Part shown: positions 22,801-31,882 of the stretch, one piece after another
How the letters are laid out: the number at the start of each line of letters is the position of its first letter
Position numbering within the stretch: the stretch's first letter is position 1
DNA from: Anticarsia gemmatalis
Taxonomy: Eukaryota; Arthropoda; Insecta; Lepidoptera; Erebidae
DNA: 64,000 nt
Assembly (NCBI RefSeq): GCF_050436995.1
Contig: NC_134766.1
Location: 1,674,001 to 1,738,000, forward strand
Direction of reading: 5' to 3'
Notes under the pieces: model-generated
Told to the model about the DNA's origin: nothing
Database searches by the model: none
The model's input: only the letters and a program-made list of their open reading frames with translations
Program-made: the position numbers and the translations under genes

Positions 22801-25800
22801 AAATTGGGATAGGTAGTGCAGTTAGATTGACATTGCTCCTGTTCTGCGTAGTGGACTCAAAGTCTAACATTTCTCTCATTTTTAAATAAGATCCGTGTTT
22901 TGTATTGTTTGCTTTCATTAACTAGTATATTTTTTTACTAAATCCAGTCTAGATATGAAACCCAATCCACCCAAAAAACCCAACAACACTTCGCAACCCA
23001 GTAATCGAAACCAAGACCTTCAGTCACATAAATACACCCCTCTCAGACCACAACAGTCAAAGCAGTCCATTCTTAAAATATATATAAATGCAGACTCGTG
23101 ATTACCCCTATAATTGAAACACTTTCACACCTTCAACAGATCATAATGAAACATTCAAAGATTCACACAACCTTACTTAAGTAATAACTGTCTTCACCAA
23201 ATTTCCTTCCTTAGTAATTGAAGGCGTTAACTGCCTATAACGTTTCATTAACGATGTCGTTATATTACAGAATCGCTTTATTTTAACGATGTGAAGAGTT
23301 AACGTTTAATTTGAATTACAGACGTTTGCAGTTTAACGTTGGACTGCGAACTGCAAATTATGACTGCAAACTGCATATATTTTTTTATATATATTTGTCT
23401 TCTAATTGGTAGATTATTTAGCTGTAGGCATGCTTTAATGTAGGAAAAAATATGCAATAATCTTGCAGTACTTATTTCCAGATATTATACTATCGCGACT
23501 TGCACATTCAAGTAAAAATATTTTTTTTAATGCTCTAGTAATTTACAAAGTACTTTTTATCGTTCCTAAAAGTTGCTTAAACCATTTTCAAAGGAATGAC
23601 TAACCTAACCGGGTTTGTCTAGGCTCAATGAACTCAAAACTTAACCCTTCTCTCATTTTGAAAGGAAACCCATACCCGTAATAGTTTCATTTATTTTAAA
23701 AACCTCATTCTCAATATCACCTAACCCAGTCACGCCTTTAGCAACAAAATAAATCGAAATCCCAGTAATAGGTAATATACCTGGGCAACTTTTCTCGTAA
23801 TCTGATAGGAAAGTAAGCTTATCACTAACTCGATGTCACAGACCTAGTAGATATAAGTTTTCTAATCAGGAACTTTTCTGGTTCCCGCTGTATATTACGG
23901 AAAACGGAACACCCTGTATTTTGGGAGGTAATACGGAGTATAAGATGACTACTGACTGACTGACATTATAGGAGCATTTTTTTTTTGCTGTCCTACCTGC
24001 ATTTGCCCCTATGCCTACGTCCTACGGTTTTCGGAAAGGACAGTTATTTAGTAATCTATACGATAAAGTATACGTATTATAGCCTAGTCGCCTTAGTGGC
24101 AAAGTAGTTCAAGCCGTTTGATAAAGACAGCTTAACAACTTTAGCCTATTTAACAAAAAACAAAACTGGCCAAAGTGCATTTAAAAAGATAAGAAATAAT
24201 TGAAAACATTGATTGTAAAAACCTTATTAAAAATAAAACGCAGAAAAAATCCAGCAAAAGAAATGCTGTTAGTTTGGAAAATAGCCATACAAAAAATCTC
24301 GATAACCACTCGATACCCAATAGTGGAAACCACCCCACTTTATAAAAATTCCATTACAACTTAAAGAGCACTCAACAAACAAACAAACAGAAGATTCCCC
24401 AATGATATTAAAGTTTCTATATTTGTTCTTGATCTCGAATTTGACCTACTTCCGTTTCCTCTCAAAAATAAGGTCAAAAACTTCCCTTTGAATTTTGAGG
24501 AAACCAAAAAAGGCGTGATTCAAATTCCATCATCCAACATTCCACCATTTTGTTTGTATTTTGAGAAAATTAAAAACATTTTTTAACTTCAACTTTAGAA
24601 ATTAAAATACTTTTGGTTGAACACATTTCCGTGTGTCAACTTTGTGTGCGTTTTATTATTTTTTCCGGTGTAAAACACTAGTTTTTTCCCGTGACGTCGT
24701 CTGCGTTGACAAATTTCATAGAATAAAAAGATCTTCAACGCTTCACGCTATTTCAAGCTGTAAACTGTCTTTAGATGTAGTTTTAGTAAAATCCGTTTAG
24801 TATTTTTTGCGCAAAAGAGTAACAAGCATTCGTTCATATGACCAAAACTTTTACATCTATAATATTCTGTGGTCTGCCCCCCTCAATGGGTAGACGTGAT
24901 GTATGTTCTCATGTATGTATGTTTTATACATAAAAAAAAAACCTCATCGATATTAATACAATACAAAAGTCATTGAAAAGAAAAACAAGCAATTACAAAA
25001 AGGCGAGAATCCCATCAAAAACATTTTGCCTTACCCTCTTTCTCAAAACAAAGTCAAAGAAACTCCCCCTAATTTTACAACACATACGTCTGCACACACC
25101 CCCAAATAAATCGGACCTGCGACCCAGAAGTTCGCACCCCCGAAATAGGGGTTGTTTTTTAAGGGGCGAACACATGGGTCTTTATGCAAGAGACATTAGA
25201 TGCAGCATATTGTTTAAACTTAAAACTAATTTTAGGCTAAGCATCCTAATAAAAAGACCGTCCGTTTAAAATTAATCTTTTATGCATAAAAATATATGAA
25301 GTTATGAAAGGCTTATAAAGAGTTTTGTTTCTTTTACTCCTTAGTGAAATGAAAAAGAGAAAACATATTGTAGTAGATTTTTAACTTAAATACGGTTATA
25401 GTGTGTTTATAAATAAGAGGGTTAGTGTATAATCTAAGCGCGTAAACTTTCAGACTTTGAACGACTCGGGATTCAAACCTTGTGCAATGCAGTCAGTCTG
25501 TTAGTAAACACTTCTACTCGAAGCATATAGGCAGCCTTGAGGCAAAAATTTCAATAACAACCCATTAGATTTTTTATAGAATAAAAATATAAATGCACCA
25601 GCAGTCAAAATATATTCTCTCATGTACACCCACCCTAAGTATCACTCACAAATCCGTATTACTTTTCTAATATTACCCCTTTCTAATAAAACCCTTATAT
25701 TTCAAAGTGACGTCACAAAAAGAGTCATGGTAGATATCAGTGTGTCTTGGAATCCTCGCTATTGTTTTTCTCCTATTTGATATTGAGTTTCATTCGTTTC

Positions 25801-28800
25801 TTTATACGTTTGTTGTTTAAACTTGTTTATCCGGTTGCATTGTTTGTTTGTTCAAAGAATATAATATCTTTTACCAATATAGTGTAATATTTCACCCTAC
25901 TTTATCTTCTACAATCTATAAATCTGCCAATTACTATTTAAATGAGTTCAGCCGTTTTGTCTGACAAACATCAGTATGATAGGGGTCAGGCCTTGAGTCC
26001 ACTACGCCAACAATTAACATTAATTTGGTAATTGTCATCACTTATTTCGACTCATTTACATCGAGATCTGTGAACAATAGTGAAAAAATAATAGGTTAAA
26101 TTTAAAATTATACCGTCATCATTAACTACTAAGTAATATTCCCGAAACAAAAATGTACCCAATATCCATAACAACAGGAACCATGCTCTGACATTCTAAA
26201 GCAGTCTGAAACCGCAATCATAAAAGACTAGGCGCCTTACAAATTTTATAACGCCAACTATCGGCATTGGCAAAGGCACGTTCGGCACCTTTCATGCCAT
26301 GCAACAAACTCGGCCTTGGTAAATTTAAGAACTCCTTGCTATCCCTAAAGTTATTATAGCACGCTGAAGAATTGTTGTCGTCAATGTGCGCTTGCATCTA
26401 GTAATTGCCGAAGGATTGTTTTCTTTGCCGATGCCGATAATAGTCTCTCATATTCTTTAGCATCCTGAATCAACAGTCAGAAAGGAATAGCGCTATACAA
26501 ATTTTAAGAAGCCATCTCTCTCTAACATCGCTTTAGCATGTCAGAGTACGGACCTACAATAATCCTATAGTCATACAAAACCTACCTTCCAATATCCAAT
26601 CCTGTTCTAACAGTTTTTTCTCTAACAGACACTCCAAATTATTGTATGGCCAGAGGAACCAAGGGCGCACGGACAGCCATCCAACTGAACACAAGTAAGG
26701 ATCGCTTCAATATTTCATTCTCAGGATCTGGCTCCAACAGCAGAGGTTTTTCAACCTTCGGCTACTCGGGTGCTACGATTGCTAGGCCTTCGCCCCCCGT
26801 TGCTACCAACACTTCAGAAATCCACATCGAATTATTGAAGCAGCCGTCACAGGAGACTAAACCACGTGAGTAGATTTAGTAGCTGGAAAGTGATATAGCT
26901 TGTTTTGTTTTTTTGAAAAAGATATATCCCGCACTAAGAATTGCTCTTGTGTCGCGGGGAATTTTATAAGCATACAAACAACGGACACAAAGTACAACCA
27001 GACCCGAAACCATAATTTTTGGATCGCACAAATAATTGTTCCGTATGGGAATCGAACCCACGACCTCCCGACGCAGTGGTATTGGCGTGGCGACCTAAAT
27101 TACTATTACCATAATTTAAATTTAAGGCATTTAAAACAAGATGAATAAATATAGATGAAGGTAATGAAGTAAGTAGTAGGATAACAAGTTTAAAGAAGCT
27201 ACCATATGAGTAATGGGTATAAATATAAACTGAAACGAGTCGAAAAAATTGTCATGAGTAGAAAAAGTCCGACAAATAGACGTGTGAGGACAATCAGAGA
27301 TCGATATGAGAGGGTTTAAGCCAAATTCGATAGACCAAAAAAAAATGCAACAAACAATATGTGGAATAATCTTTACTTAACATAATGGTGTCAAAATACA
27401 TAGTAAATGTAGTAAATTGCGTTCATTCCCGAGCGTAATAAAATGAAATATAGTTAAAATAGTCATTGAAGATTAACTATTTGCTTTTAGTAATTAAGAA
27501 ATTTTCATAGAATTTAGGGTTTCACCTAAATTATAGTTGTCAAATCATAAAATCAACCACAATATTTGACATTTTGATGATTCAATTGAGATTCCATCTC
27601 TATTACCACAAGAAAATACTTGAAAATTTTGTAATAATTTATCGTACCATCATAATATTCAAATCTTATATTAAATGTACTTAAATGAGTACAAAAGGAA
27701 TTATTTCTGAGTAAAACTCGATAGCTTTTAGATAAAGTTTTAATAGTCTTTAGAACAAATTGTTTAGCCTTTGATGTACTCTTGAATCGTAAAACTAACT
27801 TTGATAGAAATAAGGAGACTTTCAAAGGATACAGTCGTGGAATTTGATACTCGGTTGAACTCGCAATATGAGAAATTATTTGAAAAACATTGTAGAATAT
27901 TTTATAACGATTATATTTTGGATCAGTTTCGCAATGTTTTTGTTATGTATCTTGACATTTAAAATGGACGTTAAATTGATTCTTAAGGCTCCCGCAAGGA
28001 GGTCTGTAGCTCGATTCTCTACTACTATCGACTGCCGACAACCGACCTGTCATCGGGAAATTTTGTATGAAATACTTATCAACGCCTCTGATGGGTGTCG
28101 TAGGAACTATTTTGGCAGTACATTCTAAATGTCAAACTTTTGATACTCGACAGGACCGATTATACAGCATCGCGCTACTGAGCTGTTAACTAATTTTACA
28201 TGAAAAATGTTTCATGTAAAATTTATTAATATCTAGCTGATTATTGACAGTCCATAGTAGAAAGGAATCGTGCTTATAGTAAGATGAGTTATAATTGAGG
28301 ACGGAGTCAAGGAATGAAGACGCTGAAAAATGTTTCATGTAAAATTACTTAATATCTTGCTGATTGTCGACAATAGTAGAAAGAAATCGTTCCGCTGTAC
28401 TTATTGTAGAATGAGTTAGATTTGAGTACGCCAAGCACGATGGTTTATATAAAATACGTACATAAGATCACAATTAAGCTAACTAATTACCAAAAAAAGA
28501 TCCCAACAAATTTCTTTAGCGTCATTCACATTCATACATTTTTCCATACATGCCCGCCGACTACGAAAGGAATCTTGATATCTCGAATTAAAATTATTTT
28601 ATAGTTAAAAAATATTTGAAAGCGTAGACGTCTTATCTAAAGGAAATTACTCAGCCTTAATTTGTCATGTTCAGATTAATTACTTTACTTTACTTAAGAA
28701 TTTTATAGAAAAATATTTTAAAAATCTTTCACAATAATTTTTTGTTAAACGAAATTTTCTTTACAGAAAAGAAGCTCGATCGTCGTCCCATCAGCACAGA

Positions 28801-28852
28801 GACGACTCGATCAGCTCCCGATGTCATCATTGTCTCCAAACCGATTCGCTGA
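16406..28852 (+). CDS. neto: Neto (neuropilin and tolloid-like) transmembrane protein, 12 visible exons
   Basis: Joining 16406-16813, 17174-17259, 17607-17781, 18366-18514, 18911-19008, 19266-19423, 20274-20398, 20910-21047, 21411-21578, 22365-22671, 26629-26865 and 28767-28852 gives 710 residues in one frame with GT-AG at every junction. Numbering from Cys at 16408: propeptide to RIKR at 89-92; CUB1 about 99-217 (CAYDYLEVRDG calcium-type signature, VCGQ); CUB2 about 229-350 (YCGS); LDL-A about 360-398 with six Cys; membrane span 411-431; basic KCMRKLYQD stop-transfer; tail 432-710 rich in E, R, S. This order defines Neto, an auxiliary subunit of kainate-type glutamate receptors; Drosophila Neto is needed for receptor clustering at the neuromuscular junction. 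N-glycosylation sequons NNS, NFT and NST lie in the CUB domains. The N-terminal signal-peptide exon is missing: the first exon begins in phase 1. CUB/LDL-A proteins of other types usually lack this exact domain order. Confidence 0.9.
16672..16683 (+). other. Predicted furin-type cleavage site RIKR in Neto
   Basis: Codons AGA ATA AAG AGG encode R-I-K-R, fitting R-X-K/R-R, seven residues before the first CUB cysteine. Drosophila Neto is known to carry a prodomain whose furin-type removal is needed to stabilise receptors at the synapse; cleavage here is inferred from position and motif. Confidence 0.75.
17174..17259 (+). CDS. neto: Neto exon B: CUB1 middle
   Basis: Acceptor TTTTGTATTTCAG, donor GTAAGT, 86 bp. 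Encodes AEDNMVIHLTFVDMFRIE and CAYDYLE, the core strands and calcium-binding Asp-Tyr of a CUB domain. Enters in phase 1 and leaves in phase 0. Confidence 0.9.
17607..17781 (+). CDS. neto: Neto exon C: CUB1 end
   Basis: Acceptor TTTATTTCTACCAG, donor GTGAGT. Starts VRDGRHGYSNLIDKVCGQ and ends GFKINIEFRPESTS, the last strands of CUB1 and the linker to CUB2. Enters phase 0, leaves phase 1. Confidence 0.9.
18366..18514 (+). CDS. neto: Neto exon D: CUB2 start
   Basis: Acceptor TTTGTTACAG, donor GTAAGT. Encodes IPQICYKELPVSNFGVIDVS through LDVLWTINTPPNTR. Enters phase 1, leaves phase 0. Confidence 0.9.
18549..18800. mobile_element. Chimeric insertion in Neto intron: SINE-1 fragment fused to Rep-X fragment
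   Basis: The left part (18549 to about 18660) is minus-strand SINE-1 body, from CCCGCACTAAGAATTGC to the AACAATTATTTGTG region. It runs directly into plus-strand Rep-X from about 18668 (CGGAGGCACGGAGACGCCCA, CACTATGCGGTCACCCATCT) to the GGTGAGCGCAACTGGCTATG end. The intron is only 396 bp, so it is mostly this insertion. Confidence 0.75.
18911..19008 (+). CDS. neto: Neto exon E: CUB2 middle
   Basis: Preceded by a long T tract and CAG; donor GTAAGT. Encodes IYLNFTKYELIKPNDCEDNV and the following IQVFGSVLELDA. Sequon NFT. Leaves in phase 2. Confidence 0.9.
19266..19423 (+). CDS. neto: Neto exon F: CUB2 end
   Basis: Acceptor TTTCTTTCCCAG, donor GTGAGT. Encodes LIQYCGSVAGSVTTSEDPGN and a closing strand FRATYNAFRTLNPKV with sequon NST. 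Leaves in phase 1. Confidence 0.9.
19494..19642. mobile_element. MITE-1 copy b, diverged, in Neto intron
   Basis: Left end CTG|TATCGATTCTTTCATC is decayed; interior TTTTGACATTTAG, ACGCCCGTCAGAGGCGCTGA and TCTCGATGACAGGTCGGTTG match MITE-1; right end AGAAAATTGAGCTA|CAG. Flanking triplets CTG and CAG are no longer identical. The left half of the inverted repeat has been lost. Confidence 0.65.
20005..20200 (-). repeat. Dispersed repeat of the GCCCGACTTCG type in Neto intron
   Basis: Matches 43371-43572: ACTAG...GCCCGACTTCGTC, ATAGTACGATTTTATC, CCGTGGGAATT, AATCCCATACAAA and CAATTTAGTTTAGTTGTT. It is a CTAG-ended lepidopteran repeat whose class cannot be fixed from here; right boundary approximate. 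Confidence 0.55.
20274..20398 (+). CDS. neto: Neto exon G: LDL-receptor class A domain
   Basis: Acceptor AATTCTTTTCAG, donor GTAAGT. The whole LDL-A module is in this exon: six cysteines in CREDEFDCEDNTC, LKC, HCRLKADEDKAYC. The acidic DEDK stretch is a weaker form of the usual D-x-S-D-E calcium box. Enters phase 1, leaves phase 0. Confidence 0.92.
20691..20805 (+). mobile_element. SINE-1 head fragment in Neto intron
   Basis: GACTGCCACCGTGGCGCAGT (box A) and GAGTTCGATTGTC (box B), then ACAATTATTTGTGTGATCCA. The 3' half of the SINE is absent. Confidence 0.75.
20910..21047 (+). CDS. neto: Neto exon H: membrane span
   Basis: Acceptor TTTTTGTTACAG, donor GTCAGT (slightly weak). Encodes IMVILIIFSLILSGMSFVFIF, a 21-residue hydrophobic helix, followed by KCMRKLYQDHK, whose positive charge places it inside. 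Phase 0 at both ends, 46 codons. Confidence 0.92.
21140..21245 (+). repeat. SINE-2 middle fragment in Neto intron
   Basis: CACCTCACCAATAACTTTTC, AGAAATAATTGTCACTTGCT and GATTTTGCATG resemble the middle of the SINE-2 copy at 40941. Both ends are missing. Confidence 0.5.
21411..21578 (+). CDS. neto: Neto exon I: juxtamembrane cytoplasmic tail
   Basis: Acceptor TTTCCTGAACAG, donor GTAAAG (non-optimal). Encodes AHLSQSCEDRLDSMVGSRLT and onward to FKKQRSFSKHK, a mostly polar stretch with basic clusters. Phase 0 at both ends, so skipping it would keep frame. Confidence 0.85.
21579..22364. other. Neto intron, no insert recognised
   Basis: AT-rich intron of 786 bp. A scrap near 22085-22160 (ACTTTCGGGTATAGCAAACG) resembles a repeat also seen near 9245 and 62750. 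Confidence 0.6.
22365..22671 (+). CDS. neto: Neto exon J: long acidic/basic cytoplasmic segment
   Basis: Excellent acceptor CTTCTTTCTTCTTCCAG, donor GTAAGT. Encodes QSSIESDYIQETHLDLDEEP, a long R/E/S/D region and then CQTRESLFQTDPPPSSD. Leaves in phase 1. Low complexity of charge suggests a disordered interaction segment. Confidence 0.88.
22672..26628. other. Neto 4-kb intron with inverted repeat
   Basis: The largest intron inside the gene (3957 bp). tRNA-like minus-strand remnants lie near 22995-23050 and 25455-25510. A CpG-poor but C-rich patch is at about 25075-25170 (CGAAATAGGGGTTG). Arms CTATCGGCATTGGCAAAGG (26258-26276) and the complement ending CCGATGCCGATAATAG (to 26443) could fold with a 150-base loop. 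No exon could be supported. Confidence 0.5.
26629..26865 (+). CDS. neto: Neto exon K: Ser/Gly-rich cytoplasmic cassette
   Basis: Acceptor TTTTTTCTCTAACAG, donor GTGAGT. Encodes DTPNYCMARGTKGARTAIQL, then a Ser/Gly/Phe-rich stretch (FSGSGSNSRGFSTFGYSG) and EIHIELLKQPSQETKP. Phase 1 on both sides, so it can be included or skipped without changing frame. Confidence 0.85.
26927..27100 (-). mobile_element. SINE-1 copy in Neto intron
   Basis: Minus-strand copy from CCCGCACTAAGAATTGCTC through the box B complement GGGAATCGAACCCACGACC to GGCGTGGCGACCTAAA. The very 5' GACTGCCTCCG end is lost. Confidence 0.75.
28007..28177. mobile_element. MITE-1 copy c, CTG duplication, in Neto intron
   Basis: Left end TAGCTCGATTCTCTACTAC after CTG at 28004-28006; right end GCATCGCGCTA before CTG at 28178-28180. 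Interior CAACGCCTCTGATGGGTGTC. The right terminus has diverged strongly, yet the 3-bp duplication is intact. Confidence 0.78.
28202..28420 (+). repeat. ~125-bp tandem duplication in Neto intron
   Basis: The phrase GAAAAATGTTTCATGTAAAA begins near 28202 and again near 28325; both are followed by TTAATATCT-GCTGAT, a GACA...TAGTAGAAAG and an ATGAGTTA stretch. Two imperfect tandem copies. Confidence 0.7.
28767..28852 (+). CDS. neto: Neto exon L: short C-terminal tail and stop
   Basis: Acceptor TTTTCTTTACAG. With the phase-1 C from exon K the frame reads QKKLDRRPISTETTRSAPDV then IIVSKPIR and TGA at 28850-28852. This is the simplest reading. A second frame through the same bases is also open (see findings), so the true C-terminus is less certain than the rest of the protein. 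Confidence 0.65.
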
Positions 28853-28964
28853 GGCTGACCTTTGGGGCCCCCTCCTTGGGCCCCAATCCCTCCGGACTCC
28901 TGGTATCCTCTCGAACCTCGCACCAGGCCTGAGGGCTCGTACCATCCTCACACTTGTCACTTAG

Positions 28965-29242
28965 ATAACTTCTCAAAAAGTATGTCTTTCGACGCGTGTG
29001 ATGGGTACTACAGCAGATATTTTGATGAGAAACCAAAAGTTATATATGACTACTGTTTAAAAAGTGATTTTGAGTATAAGAAATCTCAGACTTTGCCTAG
29101 GAATTTAGGGTCGTCGGTAGACTATAAGCCTAAAGTGTATCCTCAAAGGAGTGTGTGTTTTCACGGGGTGGATGATGATGAAGAGTGTCGGAGACCAAGA
29201 AAGACTTTTGTGGTGACGGCAGATATCGAACCCCATAGATAA
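28965..29242 (+). CDS. neto: Candidate alternative Neto last exon (long tail)
   Basis: A pyrimidine-rich acceptor (CCTCACACTTGTCACTTAG) precedes 28965. Joining the phase-1 donor of exon K or J here gives NFSKSMSFDACDGYYSRYF and about 92 codons ending TADIEPHR and TAA at 29240-29242. The open frame actually extends back to 28859, with no stop for 126 codons beyond the double TGA at 28850 and 28856. Composition (Y, D, K, R, acidic DDDEE) resembles a real cytoplasmic tail. Drosophila Neto has two isoforms with different tails, which makes an alternative end plausible; the splice choice itself is inferred. Confidence 0.5.
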
Positions 29243-29615
29243 CGATTGTGAGAACTTTTATAGCATTTTTTGAATAGATAAGGGTTTTTCGTTTTGTGGT
29301 GTCGTTGCTGTACGGTTGTTATTTTTTTCAACCTATTTTTAGTACCTCGAAATTCGTTTTTCATTAAACGTGTTTGTGATTTGAACCCATTAATAGATTG
29401 TTTATTTCTGCGAAAAACAATATCACAAATATGTACTACCATTTTTGTCCACAAATACTTTCCCTATCGGTTGAAAAACGGAAACTACGTATCGATTGAA
29501 ACTCAATCGGTTGAAAATATAACAATGGAGCAAACGCTTGATTTGAATTTACGAATTAGTATTCATTGTGTTTTACTGTTTTTAAAATATTTATTTACAG
29601 TTTCACTATTATGTA

Positions 29616-29628
29616 AATAAATAATAAA
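29616..29628 (+). other. Likely Neto polyadenylation signals
   Basis: Two AATAAA hexamers at 29616-29621 and 29623-29628, followed by a TATGTTTTTTTA U/G-rich stretch at 29641. They lie about 380 bp after the TAA at 29242 and 770 bp after the TGA at 28852. Confidence 0.55.
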
Positions 29629-29649
29629 ATGAGTGAAATGTATGTTTTT

Positions 29650-30684
29650 TTAATAGAATATGGACAAAATGTTACCTATAATACTGATACGCACATAGTT
29701 GTACTGTAATGCCAAATTAATCACCCTAATGGGTGGTTTAGGGTGTACATACAAAATGAATACTGCCATTGGTTTAATAACTCATTATTGTGGAAATATG
29801 GAAAGCAACTTTCTGGTGTATTGTAAGTTTTCTTATTATTGGATTGTGTTATAAAAATATGTTATTCTGGTTAGTTGGTCAGTGATGATGGAAATAATAT
29901 AAATCGTATTTTTGTTTTTCCAATATAAAAAAATACGTCACACCTTCCTGTGATGTAATTAATAAATGATGTTTATAAAACATATTGCCGACTTCAGAAA
30001 AATAATTTGTTAAAAACACCGGTACATTTAAGTACAACTAGACATATGAAATATGTAGTTAACAGTTTTAAATGATTTTTTGACAGACGTAACATCCACT
30101 TACAGAACTAAATTATAGTTTGAATTTAATTAAAAACCATCATACTTTTTACTGTAAATAAAACACTTTTAAATGTAACAAGAACATTGCTTTCCAGGTA
30201 TTTCTGCAATAATAAAACTGAATGCAATAATTAACTATCATAGTCTAGTAAGTTTAATTGTTTGATTCAAAAACGAATTGTTTGTAATATCGCTTTAGGA
30301 ATTAGCTTTAAAATTATTATTAAATAATTATTTTGTGAAAATAAAATTATTTAGTCAAATTGTTTCTTGTTCTGTTATTTATATTTAGAAATGTTTAAAT
30401 GAAAATAATAATGATTTTGTGAAAATAAAATGTTCAGATTTTGTTACGAATATACATTTATCATAAAAGTCTTCCAAAACGTGTCGAAAATATTTAATTT
30501 CTCTCGCATACATTTTTGACAAATAATTGTCCTACCATTTTTTAGATTTAATATTATCTACAAAACAGATTTGAAGTTTTTAAATTATCGCGGTTTGTAC
30601 ACATAGTACAAAATTGCTAACGAGTTATAAACACGATGAGAATATTACTATTTTAATACCTTCAGTAAGCCCGTGACCACGGTC
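29650..30684. other. AT-rich intergenic stretch
   Basis: No gene or clear repeat. TTATTAAATAATTATTTTGTG and similar AT-rich words dominate. Confidence 0.5.
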
Positions 30685-30905
30685 GAGGCGCTCATAGCCA
30701 GTTGCGCTCACCGGTCGGTCGAGCTATAGATGGGTAACCGCATAGTGGTATTTGAACTGAGCATCTCCGTGCTTCGGCGAGCCAGTAAATAGTCGGTCCC
30801 GGTGGTTGTCTTCTAAGATAACAGTCGCTAAGCCATGTCAAAGGCCTTTCGGGCGGCTTGAACAACTTTGACACTAGGTTGACCACTAACCATACGACAG
30901 AATAG
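30685..30905 (-). repeat. Rep-X copy, minus strand
   Basis: Reverse-complement match to 50318-50569: GCCAGTTGCGCTCACCGGTC, CCGCATAGTGGTATTTGAAC, CTCCGTGCTTCGG, TTTCGGGCGGCTTGAAC and GGTTGACCACTAACCATACG. About 30 bp near the GACCGCGCCAACGG segment are missing. Confidence 0.8.
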
Positions 30906-31770
30906 AAGTATAGACGGTCGATATAATTCGATCGAAACGTCTGGCAGCAGAATAAGGTATCGTAAATTTTTACATTTTCTATCATGTTTAAGACCCGTTA
31001 GCAATTTTGTAAAACAAATTTATTAAATCAAAAACATTTTACATTTAAATGTAAAATAAATGTAGTTTTATTAGTTGTTAGACGAAAGAATAAATAGACC
31101 AATTCGACTAAAATATAATTATAAGAATCAATAAAATATAAGAGTGAATTAATTGTAAATAAATGTAGATAATTTGAATAAAATAAAAAATGTTAGATAC
31201 ATTTTAAAGAAAATATTTTTAATTGATATTGTAATTACAATTTGACAATATTATGTTAAAGTTAATTAACAAAAACCTATTTGTATTACAAATAAAATTG
31301 AGGTTTGTTAACTTTGTTACGCCGGTGTAGATTTTTATTATTATATTTGTGAAAATGACTAGTTCTTCTCCTAAGAATTCTTCTTAAACCTACAAAATAC
31401 TAAAAAAGTAAGGCAAAGGATAAAAAACATTTAATACTTCCAGATATTTTTTTTAAACGTTCTCAACTCTTACGTGGCTGCTTTCACAGTCACAAAATGG
31501 TGTATTCTAATTTGCCACACTTTCAAGGAGACGAGCGATGTCCAGCTACGTCGCACAGTTTTACCGCCACTTGCGACACTTGTCGCAAAACATTTTGTCC
31601 TAGTTGTATTTTGTTTTGCATGCCCTCAGAAGAGGGGTATGTCGAGCTCTCCCGCCGGCAATTCGTTCCGGTTTAATAAGCCGGTTAAAAACCTGACGCT
31701 GTTCCTTCAACAGTCACCATAAGCTGGCCAGGACGCGGTACCTCCAATTAGATACTCCGCGTCCTAATGC

Positions 31771-31882
31771 CCGGTTTCTGAGTACACTTAGCTGTAGTTT
31801 ATCTATTCAATAGCGTTTTTTTATATGAGTTTAAACGCTATCGAATAGATAAACTACCGCTAAATGTATCTAAGAAACTCGA
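31771..31882. mobile_element. Hairpin (fold-back) MITE-like element
   Basis: Two arms of about 48 bp are reverse complements with few mismatches: left GTAGTTTATCTATTCAATAG, right CTATCGAATAGATAAACTAC, separated by roughly 15 bases. Outer parts AGTACACTTAGC and GCTAAATGTATCT also pair. It is a near-complete hairpin of a kind common in Lepidoptera; target duplications are not clear. Confidence 0.75.
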
